From Cuspidothrix sp046080565 (GTDB lineage: Bacteria; Cyanobacteriota; Cyanobacteriia; Cyanobacteriales; Nostocaceae): 32,772 bases of DNA. Below, piece by piece: positions 1 through 9,129 of this stretch (its first letter is position 1; every line of letters starts with the position of its first letter). The position numbers were made by a program, and so were the translations under genes. The notes under the pieces were generated by a model. It did not search any database. It worked only from the letters and a program-made list of their open reading frames with translations, and was not told where the DNA came from. Location: the NCBI GenBank assembly GCA_046080565.1, contig JBJTUF010000197.1, forward strand, positions 1 through 32,772, read 5' to 3'.

Positions 1-1
1 T

Positions 2-112
2 GTTGAGGGTATTAACAACAAACTCAAGTTGATTAAACGTTCTGCTTATGGATTTAGAAATTTTGATAATTTCCGATTAAGATGCTTGCTTACTTGGAAG
101 TTTAAATATTAG
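2..112 (+). CDS. C-terminal tail of an ISL3-type transposase (5' part outside window)
   Basis: The reading frame is open from the window edge to TAG at 110-112 and gives about 36 residues beginning VEGINNKLKLIKRSAYGF. The pattern EGxNNKxKxIKRxxYGFxNFxNFRxR is the conserved C-terminal end of ISL3-family DDE transposases, so this is the last part of such a gene. The rest lies left of the window, so it cannot be judged intact or broken. It marks the left boundary as a mobile-element site. Family assignment comes from the recognised motif only. Confidence 0.75.
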   Translation, partial: VEGINNKLKLIKRSAYGFRNFDNFRLRCLLTWKFKY

Positions 113-144
113 TTTAGCATACTATGTACTGATGAACCAAATAA

Positions 145-174
145 AGTAGGGGTAATTAATGAATTACCCCTACT
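145..174. repeat. Perfect 13-bp inverted repeat after the transposase
   Basis: AGTAGGGGTAATT and its exact complement AATTACCCCTACT enclose a four-base loop (AATG). A further direct copy of AGTAGGGGTAA follows at about 187-197. The hairpin begins 33 bases after the transposase stop. It could be a transcription stop or part of the insertion sequence's right end. No T-run follows, so terminator function is not proven. Confidence 0.5.
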
Positions 175-216
175 AATACCAAGTGAAGTAGGGGTAAACC
201 CACCGTGTTTTTCTCG

Positions 217-238
217 TTCCTAGTCTCCAGACTGGGAA
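217..238. repeat. Diverged REP-like hairpin (A hairpin only)
   Basis: TTCCTAGTCT and AGACTGGGAA pair over ten positions (one G-T wobble) around a two-base loop. The flanks CTCG upstream and CGA downstream, and the TTCC...GGGAA ends, match the first hairpin of the REP units around the RAYT gene at 10723-11229. The second GAGGC hairpin is not present. It lies directly after the stop of the leftward gene ending at 247 and may act as its transcription end. Confidence 0.5.
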
Positions 239-246
239 CGATAGAA

Positions 247-636
247 TTAAGATTTTTCTATCTGCTTTTGTAACGCCTGAACTTGTTCAAGAGATAATTC
301 TGTAACTTCAGCAATTTGTTCTAAACTCATGCCAATTCCTAATAATTTTAAAGCTAACTTTCTGGTTGCTTCAACTTCACCTTCAGCTTTACCTTCTTCT
401 AAAGCTTCTTGATAAACCCTAGTTTGTTTCAATTCACTTAAACCTAACATAGCTTCAATCTCCTCTCTGCTCTTTTTGGGTAACTTATAGACGATAATTG
501 TCTCAATGAGATTAATTAAATCCCGTTTGATTTTGGCATCATAAACTGCTGCTTCTTTGGGAGAATGGTTAATTAATTCAAAGAAGATGCTCGGAAATGC
601 TTGAAATAAGCTATAGAAAATTGTATCTGTTTTCAC
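247..636 (-). pseudogene. DUF2887/Rpn-like PD-(D/E)XK protein with the nuclease core deleted
   Basis: The frame encodes 129 residues. Residues 1-29 (MKTDTIFYSLFQAFPSIFFE...) are the typical start of cyanobacterial DUF2887 proteins. From about residue 37 the sequence jumps to the typical end (LIETIIVYKLPKKSREEIE, then LGLSELKQTRVYQEALEEGK). Full-length relatives are, from memory, about 250-300 residues, and the missing middle carries the PD-(D/E)XK catalytic residues and the EVQF-type strand. The join is in frame, so a short protein could still be made, but it should lack nuclease activity. The C-terminus is helical and charged (KAEGEVEATRKLALKLL). The gene lies between repeats at 217-238 and 651-720. 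Family recognition is good; pseudogene status is inferred from the missing core. Confidence 0.7.
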
Positions 637-650
637 AATGATTGAGTAAT

Positions 651-720
651 GAATAACGAACCGCAGAGGACGCAGAGAACGCAGAGGAATAAGAGTTTGA
701 GAGTTTTTTTACGTAAGTCT
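651..720. repeat. Dispersed intergenic repeat (GACTTACG...CTCTGCGG type)
   Basis: Read on the minus strand this begins GACTTACG, continues through ACTCTCAAACTCTT, and then has three variants of the CTCTGCG word ending near GGTTCG. The same order of words appears at 9698-9771 on the plus strand, and a decayed part (ACCTCTGCGTCTGGAGTGGTTCG) appears near 31753-31776. It occupies the gap between the mannosidase gene and the DUF2887 remnant. It is a non-coding dispersed repeat of the kind common in Nostocales. Confidence 0.55.
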
Positions 721-732
721 TATAATAAAAAC

Positions 733-3700
733 TTATGTTTTCACGGATACTGAAAAAGTGGCGATTTTCCAAGGTTCAAGCTTGATATCTTCTGAATTTA
801 TTGCGGCTGATGTGATATTATTTTCTAATAAGTCAAGTGGTTCTCCTAAAGTTAAAAAATCACTCTTCCAAGATAAATCTGCTGTTTTTCCATGACATTC
901 ATAAAACCGAATTATAAACTTTTCTGGTTCATCTTCACTGGGTTTAAATGCCATTAAAATCAAATTATCTGCTGATAAATCTAGAAAACTCTGACTTTGA
1001 CAACCATTAGCACTAGATTGATATTTATTTGGATTTACTAAGACTTGAAAAGGTACATTTAATTCATAACCACGTTTAACTGTTTCCGCTTGTTGCCAAC
1101 TTCCTAAATGGGGATATAAACTATAGGTAAATTCCTGTATTCCACTATCTGCTTGGGAGTCTGGCCAGTTGGAACTTCTTAATAATGTGAGGCGTAATTG
1201 ATTGGGTTGTGCGTCGTATCCATATTTACAATTATTGATTAAGCTAACTCCGTATTTTCCGATAGGTATATCTGTGGCTAAATCTGCCCAATGCAGGGCG
1301 GGAACTTCCCATTTTGCCTTTTCAGCAGGGGTTTGGGGGTTTGTGGGACGTTCAATAGCACCGCAGGGGATTTCATAAGTGGCAAATTCGGCTTGAAGAT
1401 TGAGAGGAAATGCTGTTTTAACTAATACCTGGGTTTCTTGCCAATTTACAGTATTGGTTATTTTCAAAATTGGTGAACCAAGTTCTAAAATGTAATCTTG
1501 ACAAAATTCGGATTTTCCGAGTTGACGTATTACCCGCAAACGTTGGTGAATTTCTCCATATTCTTGCCATTGAATTAATTTTAATTCTGTTGGCGGTAAA
1601 GGTTTTGTGTTATAATTAGGATCTATATTCCAAGCATCCCAATATTGGCCGCTGTCACTAAAAGCTTGAAGTTGGTTTCCTGCACCATTTAAAATTTCCT
1701 GTTGTTGGGTTTTATCAAAGACACTTGTTATATCTCCGGTTTCGGGGTTAATTTGAATTTTTAGATGTTCATTTTCTAAAATCCAATTTTTCGGTAAGGT
1801 TTGGGTTGGAGGGGAAGATGGAGAAAGCCAGAAAATGCTGTAACCTATAGAGGGAACGGTGGTGAAAAATAATAAAGAATTTTGAATTTGTTGGGATAAG
1901 ATTTCTTTTCCTGCGATATCGCAAACTTTCCAGTTTGCTTTATCTGAAGTAATGATTTTTTCTAAGTTTACTGTGACAACTTCGGAACGTTCCCAGTTGA
2001 GAGGGTTAAAAATGATGACGGGAATACTTGCGGGATTTTGTGATTGTGGTATATTAATTTTAGATGTGATCTCTATTAATGACTTGTCCAAAATTTCCAT
2101 TCCCATTTTTTCCACTGCTTGCCATTCTGGTAAAGCGTCAGTGTAAACTTGGGTAATGGAAGAACCAGGTAAAATATCGTGAAACTGGTTAAATAAAACT
2201 TTTTTCCACGCGGTTTCTATTTCTGCTTGGGGAAATTTTGCACCGGTGAGGATATTTGCTAAGGTGGCAAATAATTCTGCACTATATAATAGATGTTCAG
2301 ATTGGCGATTCCAACGTTTTTGGTCTGCGTGGGTAGTATAACATCCGCGATGGAATTCTAAATAAAGTTCGTTTTCCCAAACTGGTAAATTTTGATTTGG
2401 GGATGTTATTTGTTGGAGATATTTTTCGGAAGTTGTAAATTCTAACTTGGGGAAAATGGGGGAGTGTTCCCAGCGTCGCGCAGTTTCTAGCATATCACGA
2501 GTTGGGCCACCACCATGATCACCAACACCGGGAAGCCAAAGGGAATTTTGTAAACCTGTTTGGGTTTTCCACTCAGAAGCATAGTTAACCATTTTTACAG
2601 GTTCGATGGTTTCGCCGATGAGTGCAGACATAAAACTTAATGTTTGACTGCCATCAGGCGATCGCCACCAAAATAAGCCATAATCAAATTTAGTCGTATC
2701 ATTCCAGCGGAGTTTTTGCGTGACAAAAAACTCAATTCCCGCATTTGCGAAAAATTGGGGTAACGTCGCACAAAAACCAAAGGTATCAGGAACCCAAACG
2801 ACAGAAGATATTTTTCCGAACTTCTGCAAAAAATACCTTTGTCCATATAATAATTGACGAACTATAGACTCACCAGCAATTAAATTTAAGTCGGGTTCAA
2901 CCCAAAAACCTCCTAAGACTTCCCATTTTCCTGCTTCAACTTGGTTTTGAATTGCTTGAAACAAGTCGGGACGATTTTCTTCAATCCAAGCATACAATGC
3001 TGGTGTGGTGTGACAGAAAATTAATTCGGGAAAATCTTCTTGTAATTTTAAAGCTGACTCAAAAGTATTTTGTGCTGCTTTCCAAGTTTCTTCTACAGGC
3101 CATAACCATGCTAAATCTAAATGTGCATGACCTAATAAATAGATTTTATAGTTTTGGGTGTTGATAAATTCCGCTAAACCCAAATAGGTTTGTCGTAAAT
3201 TAACTATATATGTTTGCCAATCTTGATTTTCTGCGTTTTTGCAATTTGTAATTTTCTCAACTTCTGTTGCTAAACCTGGTAACTTTTCTGGTGCGAAGTT
3301 CTCTAAAAGAATTTCTGTAACTGCTAATTCATCAGCAATAAAACCAGCATCGGGTTGATCATAATCTGTGGACTCAAAAATTGCAAGCGATCGCATCAAT
3401 GCCCCATCACAATGACCCGGACTCACCAACCGCAAAGCTATGGTAAACTCTTCACCAGGAGTTACATTCGGACTCAACAACACTCGCGGGGAAGAATCAA
3501 ACAAATCTCCGGTCAATATTAGCTTACCATTAACATATACTTCTGCCGCATCTGCCCACCATACCAAAGCCAAGCGCAAACATAAACCAGTTAAAGGGAA
3601 GTTGTGTAAATGCTCAGGAACAGAAAACTTTTGTCCTAACCATAATACCTGTTTTCCTCCTGTCCAGGAAATATGACCTTTTTCATTTAGTTCCACAGGT

Positions 3701-3858
3701 TGCCAATCAGTGAAACCAAATGGGATAAAATCAGTAATTACCCCGTCAGTTTGTTGATATCGCCAATTTGACATGATATCAACCTGACAACAAGAGCGTA
3801 AAACTTCAATAACTTTAGATATAGATTTGGTATTTAATGAGGATTTAGAAAGAGTCAT
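733..3858 (-). CDS. Alpha-mannosidase, glycoside hydrolase family 38
   Basis: This 1041-residue enzyme should hydrolyse terminal alpha-mannosides by the retaining, zinc-dependent GH38 mechanism. Residues 1-230 form an N-terminal beta-type domain. The catalytic domain opens with LLGHAHLDLAWLWP; His246 and Asp248 match the family's zinc ligands. Asp358 in VWVPDTFGF matches the nucleophile and third ligand, and the later GDHGGGPTRD gives the fourth ligand His. The C-terminal half (from about 610) is the usual beta-sandwich region with FNPLNWERSEVV and the long DITSVFDK segment. No signal peptide is evident, so a cytoplasmic role, such as turnover of mannose-containing glycans, is likely. The length is normal for bacterial GH38. 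The first ATG is kept because the first 30 residues look family-like; Met29 is the alternative. It stands alone and faces away from the next gene. Confidence 0.93.
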   Translation of the reverse strand: MTLSKSSLNTKSISKVIEVLRSCCQVDIMSNWRYQQTDGVITDFIPFGFTDWQPVELNEKGHISWTGGKQVLWLGQKFSVPEHLHNFPLTGLCLRLALVWWADAAEVYVNGKLILTGDLFDSSPRVLLSPNVTPGEEFTIALRLVSPGHCDGALMRSLAIFESTDYDQPDAGFIADELAVTEILLENFAPEKLPGLATEVEKITNCKNAENQDWQTYIVNLRQTYLGLAEFINTQNYKIYLLGHAHLDLAWLWPVEETWKAAQNTFESALKLQEDFPELIFCHTTPALYAWIEENRPDLFQAIQNQVEAGKWEVLGGFWVEPDLNLIAGESIVRQLLYGQRYFLQKFGKISSVVWVPDTFGFCATLPQFFANAGIEFFVTQKLRWNDTTKFDYGLFWWRSPDGSQTLSFMSALIGETIEPVKMVNYASEWKTQTGLQNSLWLPGVGDHGGGPTRDMLETARRWEHSPIFPKLEFTTSEKYLQQITSPNQNLPVWENELYLEFHRGCYTTHADQKRWNRQSEHLLYSAELFATLANILTGAKFPQAEIETAWKKVLFNQFHDILPGSSITQVYTDALPEWQAVEKMGMEILDKSLIEITSKINIPQSQNPASIPVIIFNPLNWERSEVVTVNLEKIITSDKANWKVCDIAGKEILSQQIQNSLLFFTTVPSIGYSIFWLSPSSPPTQTLPKNWILENEHLKIQINPETGDITSVFDKTQQQEILNGAGNQLQAFSDSGQYWDAWNIDPNYNTKPLPPTELKLIQWQEYGEIHQRLRVIRQLGKSEFCQDYILELGSPILKITNTVNWQETQVLVKTAFPLNLQAEFATYEIPCGAIERPTNPQTPAEKAKWEVPALHWADLATDIPIGKYGVSLINNCKYGYDAQPNQLRLTLLRSSNWPDSQADSGIQEFTYSLYPHLGSWQQAETVKRGYELNVPFQVLVNPNKYQSSANGCQSQSFLDLSADNLILMAFKPSEDEPEKFIIRFYECHGKTADLSWKSDFLTLGEPLDLLENNITSAAINSEDIKLEPWKIATFSVSVKT

Positions 3859-3978
3859 ATTGTGAATAAAATAATATGCAGAAGAATTTACCGAGTCGAA
3901 TTAATCAATCCCTTTTTAAGTTTTAATTTTTAATTTTTAATTTCCATCACCTAACGCTACAACTTACACATTATCATT

Positions 3979-5313
3979 ATGTCTTCCACCAATCGCTACC
4001 AAAGTAAACTCTTTAATTTTGTTCATCACCATTCCCGCAGGTTAACACAACAATGGGAAAATACTTTCAAAAATTTACAAGTTGCAACTCAAGTAGGTGT
4101 AGATTCTCTACTCTATCCACTCTACCAATTCTTGCAGCAAAATGAAAATACAAAACAATTAAAATCGGCCACACCTCCTTCCGGTGATGCCCCAATTCAG
4201 CATATATTAGATATAGTTAAAAATCTGCCTCCTGGAGATGCGGATATACCAGCTACATCTAAAACCAATCCTCTCACATTTTTAGGATCTTTGTGGAAAA
4301 AAGTTTTCCCTAAACAAAAATCTCCCACTCCAGAAAATACCCTCCAACAACATATTCCCACAGTACAGGGAATTGCCATAGAATTACAAACCCGGAATTT
4401 GGTCTTGGTCAGTGTGGATAATCGTATTTTTGATGTTTTTACCCCTCAACAAAATGCCAAGCTAAGCGATAGAATTAATAGTGAAATTAGTGAATATCGC
4501 TATTCTTTGAAATTAATTGCTCCCCAGCAAAAAGAATTATTACCTAAAATTGATTCTCTTCTAGATAAACTCACAGAAGAAGATTCTAACATAACACAAA
4601 AATCTCTCTTAAACCCCCTTAAATTGTTTGGATTTTTGGATCAATTAGTTGCGAACTTAGAAACTACTGCTTTAGTACCTGTACAACAACGCAGCGAAGA
4701 AATCATTCATAATTTAACAGCTAACCATGATGATTTAACTACTGCAAAACCGAATATTTCCGATTTAATTGTAGCTGCAATTAATTACTTTTTCGGAGGT
4801 AGAAATAATTATCAAATTGGTGTAAATTCTTCAACAGAAAAATTGCCAATTAAGTCTAATTATCAACCACTTTATTTACAAAATAACAAATTAATTAATG
4901 TTGATACCATCGCTGATCCTTGGTTAATGTGGGATGATTTATATGGTGATACCAACAGCAACATTGATCAACAAGATTCTGTATTTACAACTATACCAGA
5001 AAAACCATTTGTAGATGATCAAATTGATGATTTATGGACATCTCAACCCAAATGGGGATTATCAAATATTCGCCGTAAAATAGGCAAAAAAGCACCGCAA
5101 TCTCAAAATGAGAAATTTGAAGAAACACCCAGCCAATCCAGCCCAGGATTTAATTTTAAGCCTGACTGGATTGATGTTTCTGCCACTTCTTTAGGTTATG
5201 AAAAACACCTATTAGAACAAATTCTCGAATGGTTAGATTATTGCATATTATGGATAGAACAGATATTCACAAATATGATTTATTTCTTTAGAGGTTTATT
5301 ATTAGGGAGATAG
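3979..5313 (+). CDS. Cyanobacterial protein of unknown function with hydrophobic C-terminus
   Basis: The gene encodes 444 residues and I recognise no named domain. Residues 1-60 are basic and helical (HHHSRRLTQQWENTFKNLQ). A Pro/Ser/Thr/Lys-rich linker runs from about 65 to 115. A short conserved-looking block follows (GIAIELQTRNLVLVSVDNRIFDVF, split here by description), then long helices. The last 35 residues end in a hydrophobic segment (CILWIEQIFTNMIYFFRG) that could be a single membrane anchor or amphipathic helix. Codon use and composition resemble the neighbours. It is transcribed away from the mannosidase gene with a 120-bp divergent gap, so the two may share a promoter region. The ATG at 3979 is the first in frame. 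It is probably a real lineage-specific gene; no function is assigned. Confidence 0.75.
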   Translation: MSSTNRYQSKLFNFVHHHSRRLTQQWENTFKNLQVATQVGVDSLLYPLYQFLQQNENTKQLKSATPPSGDAPIQHILDIVKNLPPGDADIPATSKTNPLTFLGSLWKKVFPKQKSPTPENTLQQHIPTVQGIAIELQTRNLVLVSVDNRIFDVFTPQQNAKLSDRINSEISEYRYSLKLIAPQQKELLPKIDSLLDKLTEEDSNITQKSLLNPLKLFGFLDQLVANLETTALVPVQQRSEEIIHNLTANHDDLTTAKPNISDLIVAAINYFFGGRNNYQIGVNSSTEKLPIKSNYQPLYLQNNKLINVDTIADPWLMWDDLYGDTNSNIDQQDSVFTTIPEKPFVDDQIDDLWTSQPKWGLSNIRRKIGKKAPQSQNEKFEETPSQSSPGFNFKPDWIDVSATSLGYEKHLLEQILEWLDYCILWIEQIFTNMIYFFRGLLLGR

Positions 5314-5548
5314 ATAAGTAATATCATGTCCGGTGGAATAGTTATCATATCTGTTGGGACTGGTAATTGGTAATTGGGAAAAAATAATTATAGCTGTAGC
5401 CACAATGATTAGGACATTATTGATTTGTAAAACTTAATCATAGTAAGGGCTTCACTCTTACCTCTTCCCTCTTACCTTCTCCTATAACTAGATGATTAGC
5501 ATCGCCTTAAATTCACATCCTGTAAATCCTGATTCTGAGAATTATATT

Positions 5549-6898
5549 TCATGGTTGTAAATGAAATACATTTAAGGCTAGAGAAATCATACTCAGAAAG
5601 GTTAAAAAACCGATGGTATCCAACATGGTTGTTACTAACGGACCACTCATTAAAGCTGGATCTAATTTCCACCGTTTTAAACCCATTGGTAATAAAGTTC
5701 CTAAAGTAACAGCCACTATTGTATTTGTAGCCATGACTGCGCCGGCAATTAAAGCTACCCATCTTTCCTGGGGTTTAGCCCAAATTAAGGAGAGGGCGAT
5801 CATTGTCATTCCTAATGCTAAGGCTGTACCTAAACCTGCTAATAGTTCTTTGCGGAGGATTTTTCCCGTATCTTCTGGTGTGACTTCTCCTACTCCTAAA
5901 CCCCGAATAGTTACGGTTAATGCTTGTATACCTACAGTTCCGCCGGTGTTAGAAAATATAGGCATAATCACAGCGAGGACAGGTACAGCAGCGATGACTT
6001 GTTGAAAGGGAGCGATCGCACTAGCCGCACCAATATATAATCCCATAATCCCCAATAACCAAGGTAAGCGTTTGCGAATGGTGATATGTGCAGGAGATAA
6101 AGCTTCTTCATCTCCACTCACCCCTGCCAATTTTTGGATATCTTCTGTGGCTTCTTCTTCTAAAATATCTACTACATCATCAATCGTAATAATACCGACT
6201 AACCTATCTTCTCTATCCACCACAGGCATAGCGATTAAATCATAACGCTGCATGATCCGGGCAACTTCTTCCTGTGGAGTTTCTGTTCTTACCTTGACGA
6301 CATGGGGACTGGGAATATCTTTAATTAATACATCAGGAAAGGTAAACAATAGCTGACGCAAAGAAACAACACTCACTAAAGTGCGATTATCATCCGTAAC
6401 ATAGGCGTAATAAATTGTTTCCTTATCCTCATCCTGTAAGCGGATTTTACTTAGGGCTTCACCTACAGTTAAGCCCCGCCGCAACCGCACATATTCAGTG
6501 GTCATTACCCGTCCCGCAGTCCCTTCTGGATATCCAAGAATGGTAGATGTGGCTTGTCTTTGTTCGGGACTGAGTTGTTGCAGTAGCCGTTTGACTACTC
6601 CTGCTGGTAGTTCATCAAATAATTCTGCCCGTTCATCGGGACTCATTTCTTCAACTAAATGGACTACCTGGGCATCATGGAGGGAATTAATCAGTTCTTC
6701 CTGTATTTCTGTGGGTAAATATTCAAACACATCTATGGCTTGATCTTTATTCAGAAGGCGGAAAGCGATCGCCCTTTGTTTTTTAGGCAATTGGCTGATG
6801 TATTCCCCCACATCTACAGGTTGCAAAAAGTTAAGGTCTAATTTAAGCTGATTTAAGTCAGCAATATCTAAGGAATTGCGAATTTCCTGGGTAAGCAT
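5549..6898 (-). CDS. mgtE: Magnesium transporter MgtE
   Basis: This 449-residue protein is an MgtE-type Mg2+ channel in the cytoplasmic membrane. Residues about 10-130 form the helical N domain (acidic, with LHDAQVVHLVEEMSPDERAE). Residues about 130-255 are two CBS domains (GYPEGTAGRVMTTEYVRL; later GIITIDDVVDILEEEATED), which sense Mg2+ in this family. Residues about 275-449 hold five membrane helices with the pore motif region PIFSNTGGTVGIQ. Length and order are standard. The Shine-Dalgarno AGGAGA lies eight bases before the ATG. Immediately upstream is a stable hairpin (6915-6937) described separately, which may control translation. The gene seems to be a single transcription unit. Confidence 0.95.
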   Translation of the reverse strand: MLTQEIRNSLDIADLNQLKLDLNFLQPVDVGEYISQLPKKQRAIAFRLLNKDQAIDVFEYLPTEIQEELINSLHDAQVVHLVEEMSPDERAELFDELPAGVVKRLLQQLSPEQRQATSTILGYPEGTAGRVMTTEYVRLRRGLTVGEALSKIRLQDEDKETIYYAYVTDDNRTLVSVVSLRQLLFTFPDVLIKDIPSPHVVKVRTETPQEEVARIMQRYDLIAMPVVDREDRLVGIITIDDVVDILEEEATEDIQKLAGVSGDEEALSPAHITIRKRLPWLLGIMGLYIGAASAIAPFQQVIAAVPVLAVIMPIFSNTGGTVGIQALTVTIRGLGVGEVTPEDTGKILRKELLAGLGTALALGMTMIALSLIWAKPQERWVALIAGAVMATNTIVAVTLGTLLPMGLKRWKLDPALMSGPLVTTMLDTIGFLTFLSMISLALNVFHLQP

Positions 6899-6906
6899 AA
6901 TTAAAA

Positions 6907-6957
6907 TCTCCTAAAGTCTCCCCCGCGCTGGGAGACTGTCTCGCCAGCTTAGAGGAG
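6907..6957 (-). promoter_or_regulatory. Structured 5' leader of mgtE, candidate translational switch
   Basis: On the mgtE strand a perfect 8-bp stem (AGTCTCCC / GGGAGACT, 6915-6937, seven-base loop) ends two bases before the Shine-Dalgarno AGGAGA. A pyrimidine segment further upstream (6948-6957, CTCCTCTAAG) can pair with CTTTAGGAG at 6908-6916, which includes the ribosome site and the foot of the hairpin. The two pairings exclude each other in part. This is the geometry of a switch, but no known Mg2+ riboswitch class (M-box, mgtA leader) was recognised. It may also be a simple repeat. Confidence 0.4.
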
Positions 6958-7403
6958 GATACTACTGCCATCTATTGGACTTTTGTCCATAACCTTTTGT
7001 AAAATTGAATGTCAATATGAGAATGAAAAACCATTGCTAAATGATAAGTTTAGCCCGAAATTGAGTTTTTCGATAGATGCTCGGTCATATTTTAACCATA
7101 ACTCGTCATTAATACAAGTAGTGACAGGAATTTGAAGGTAAAAATTCCCAAAATCTAAATATCAATTATTGATTAAAAACTTAAAAATCAAGGCTATTTT
7201 CTTTAATATATGACTAATATTTGAGTCTTGAGATATAGGTATATTCCCCAATAGATACCCTAGAATATCTAGATATTTTATTGGTTTTACACTTCATAAT
7301 TTTACCAAAAATCTATTGATTACAACTAAATCTACCATTTAATATTTGCCGTAATTTTCAATTGATCTTGACCAAATACCCTATCCACCTTTGTTGCTGT
7401 AAG
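6958..7403. other. Gene-free stretch between mgtE and murJ
   Basis: Both flanking genes read leftward, so this holds the distal mgtE promoter region and the murJ 3' flank. It is very AT-rich with stop codons in all frames. A short palindrome AATATCTAGATATT lies near 7265-7278. I see no convincing terminator, RNA gene or coding remnant. Confidence 0.5.
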
Positions 7404-9014
7404 TTATTTCTTCAAAAACTTTTGTCTCATCTTCATCACAAACATATTCACCTCTGGAATATTCATTCTCGAAGCAATGAGGGCAAATACCCCAATTCCC
7501 ACCACAGCAGATATAGATAATTCTATTAATAAAGTAATCAACCCCTGTTTACCTAATATTTGTTGGGAAGCAACTAAAGTACCAAAACTAGCTACACCAG
7601 AGATAATACTACCAATAGTTAAACCAAAAATTGGTAATACCCATTCCTGCCAAGATAAACCATTAAGTTTGCGGTTGAGCAAAAATAACAACATCAACAT
7701 TGAACTACAATTCACTCCAACCGTAGCTAAAACTAAACCTGGCGCACCAAAAGGTTGAACAAAAATAAAATCTAAAACTGCATTAAGTAAAATATTAAAT
7801 GTACTAATTTTAAAAGGTGTTTGTCCATCACCTAACGCATAAAATACTCTCACTAAAACATCCCGTCCTAAATAGACAAACATCCCAATACCATAGGCAA
7901 TTAAAAGAGAAGATACTAATTGAGTGGCTTCTTGTTTAAATGCTCCCCGTTGATAAACTATCTCCACAATTGGCACAGATAAAGATACCATCAAAGCCCC
8001 TAAAGGTAACATCGTAACGGCAGTCAGTAAAATTCCTTGACGAATACGTAATTTTAATTCTTGCCAATGTTCTGGAGCAGAAAGTTTAGCAAATGTGGGT
8101 AATAAAGGCAGTAAAATAATATTAGAAATTATTCCCAAGGGAGTTTGAACTAAAAGATTAGCATAGTTAAAACCTGCCGCCGCACCAGGAATAGGACTGG
8201 CAAAATAAAGATCAGTAGCGACATTAATGGGCATCATTCCTGATGATATTGTTGCTGGAGTCATGATTTTAATTACTTCTTGAACTCCAGGAGTTTTAAA
8301 ATTAAATCTCAGGCGTAATGTTCCTAAACCTAACCGCCATTGGACAATTAATTGCACTAACCATTGTAAAATTCCTCCCGCTAAAGTCCCCCAAGCTAAT
8401 ACCATACCCCCGATTAAAGCATATTCAGGATTAATAATTGCTTTACCATATTGGAGGGCTAAAATAAGAATACCGATGATAACCGTAATACTGGATAATA
8501 AAGGACTAATAGATAATAACCAATATTGATTTGCTGCATTTAAAGTTCCAAAACCAATACCAATTAAACCAGCAAATAAGGCTAATGGTGCCATGATTTG
8601 GATTTGACGGATAGCGATCGCTCTTGTAGTTGCTTCTAAACCATGACCAACTACATCTACAATATACTCAGCACCAAAAATTTGAGCAACTGTCACCACT
8701 AACAACAACCCACCCACCAGCGTTGTCACCGTTTCTACAATAGGTGCAGCTTCCTCCTGTCTGTGTTTAGCTAAAACACTGACAATAGCACTATGTAATG
8801 GTCCATTGACACCACCAAGTAAAATTAACAGAAAACCAGGAATAATATAAGCATAACTATAAGCAGTAGCCGCCGCACCCACACCAAAAGCAGCCGCGAT
8901 GATTTGTTGCCTAATTAAGCCAAATACTTTACTAATTAATGTTGCTGCGGCCACAATACCAGCAATACCAGCAAAAGAACGAGGCGGTTTTTGATCTTGT
9001 TTTTGTTCAGTCAC
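7404..9014 (-). CDS. murJ: Lipid II flippase MurJ (MviN)
   Basis: The 536-residue product is a polytopic membrane protein of the MOP superfamily that moves lipid II across the cytoplasmic membrane for peptidoglycan synthesis. The opening AATLISKVFGLIRQQIIAAAFG is the hallmark MurJ start with conserved arginine, followed by about 14 hydrophobic helices to residue 530. Further family features are FLLILLGGVNGPLHSAIVSV and LPLGALMVSLSVPIVEIVYQRGAF (split across helices 9-10). The length is standard. There is no partner gene in an operon; the next gene leftward is mgtE after about 500 bp. The ATG gives a cytoplasmic N-terminus of about 14 residues, as usual. Confidence 0.95.
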   Translation of the reverse strand: MTEQKQDQKPPRSFAGIAGIVAAATLISKVFGLIRQQIIAAAFGVGAAATAYSYAYIIPGFLLILLGGVNGPLHSAIVSVLAKHRQEEAAPIVETVTTLVGGLLLVVTVAQIFGAEYIVDVVGHGLEATTRAIAIRQIQIMAPLALFAGLIGIGFGTLNAANQYWLLSISPLLSSITVIIGILILALQYGKAIINPEYALIGGMVLAWGTLAGGILQWLVQLIVQWRLGLGTLRLRFNFKTPGVQEVIKIMTPATISSGMMPINVATDLYFASPIPGAAAGFNYANLLVQTPLGIISNIILLPLLPTFAKLSAPEHWQELKLRIRQGILLTAVTMLPLGALMVSLSVPIVEIVYQRGAFKQEATQLVSSLLIAYGIGMFVYLGRDVLVRVFYALGDGQTPFKISTFNILLNAVLDFIFVQPFGAPGLVLATVGVNCSSMLMLLFLLNRKLNGLSWQEWVLPIFGLTIGSIISGVASFGTLVASQQILGKQGLITLLIELSISAVVGIGVFALIASRMNIPEVNMFVMKMRQKFLKK

Positions 9015-9129
9015 AAATAATACCTAATAACCTCTTGTAAATTCCATATCATGAGAACATTTAACCGACAGATTCTAACATCTATCGGGTAATTTCATAA
9101 AAAATCACCTCAAACTCTATTGTCAATAA

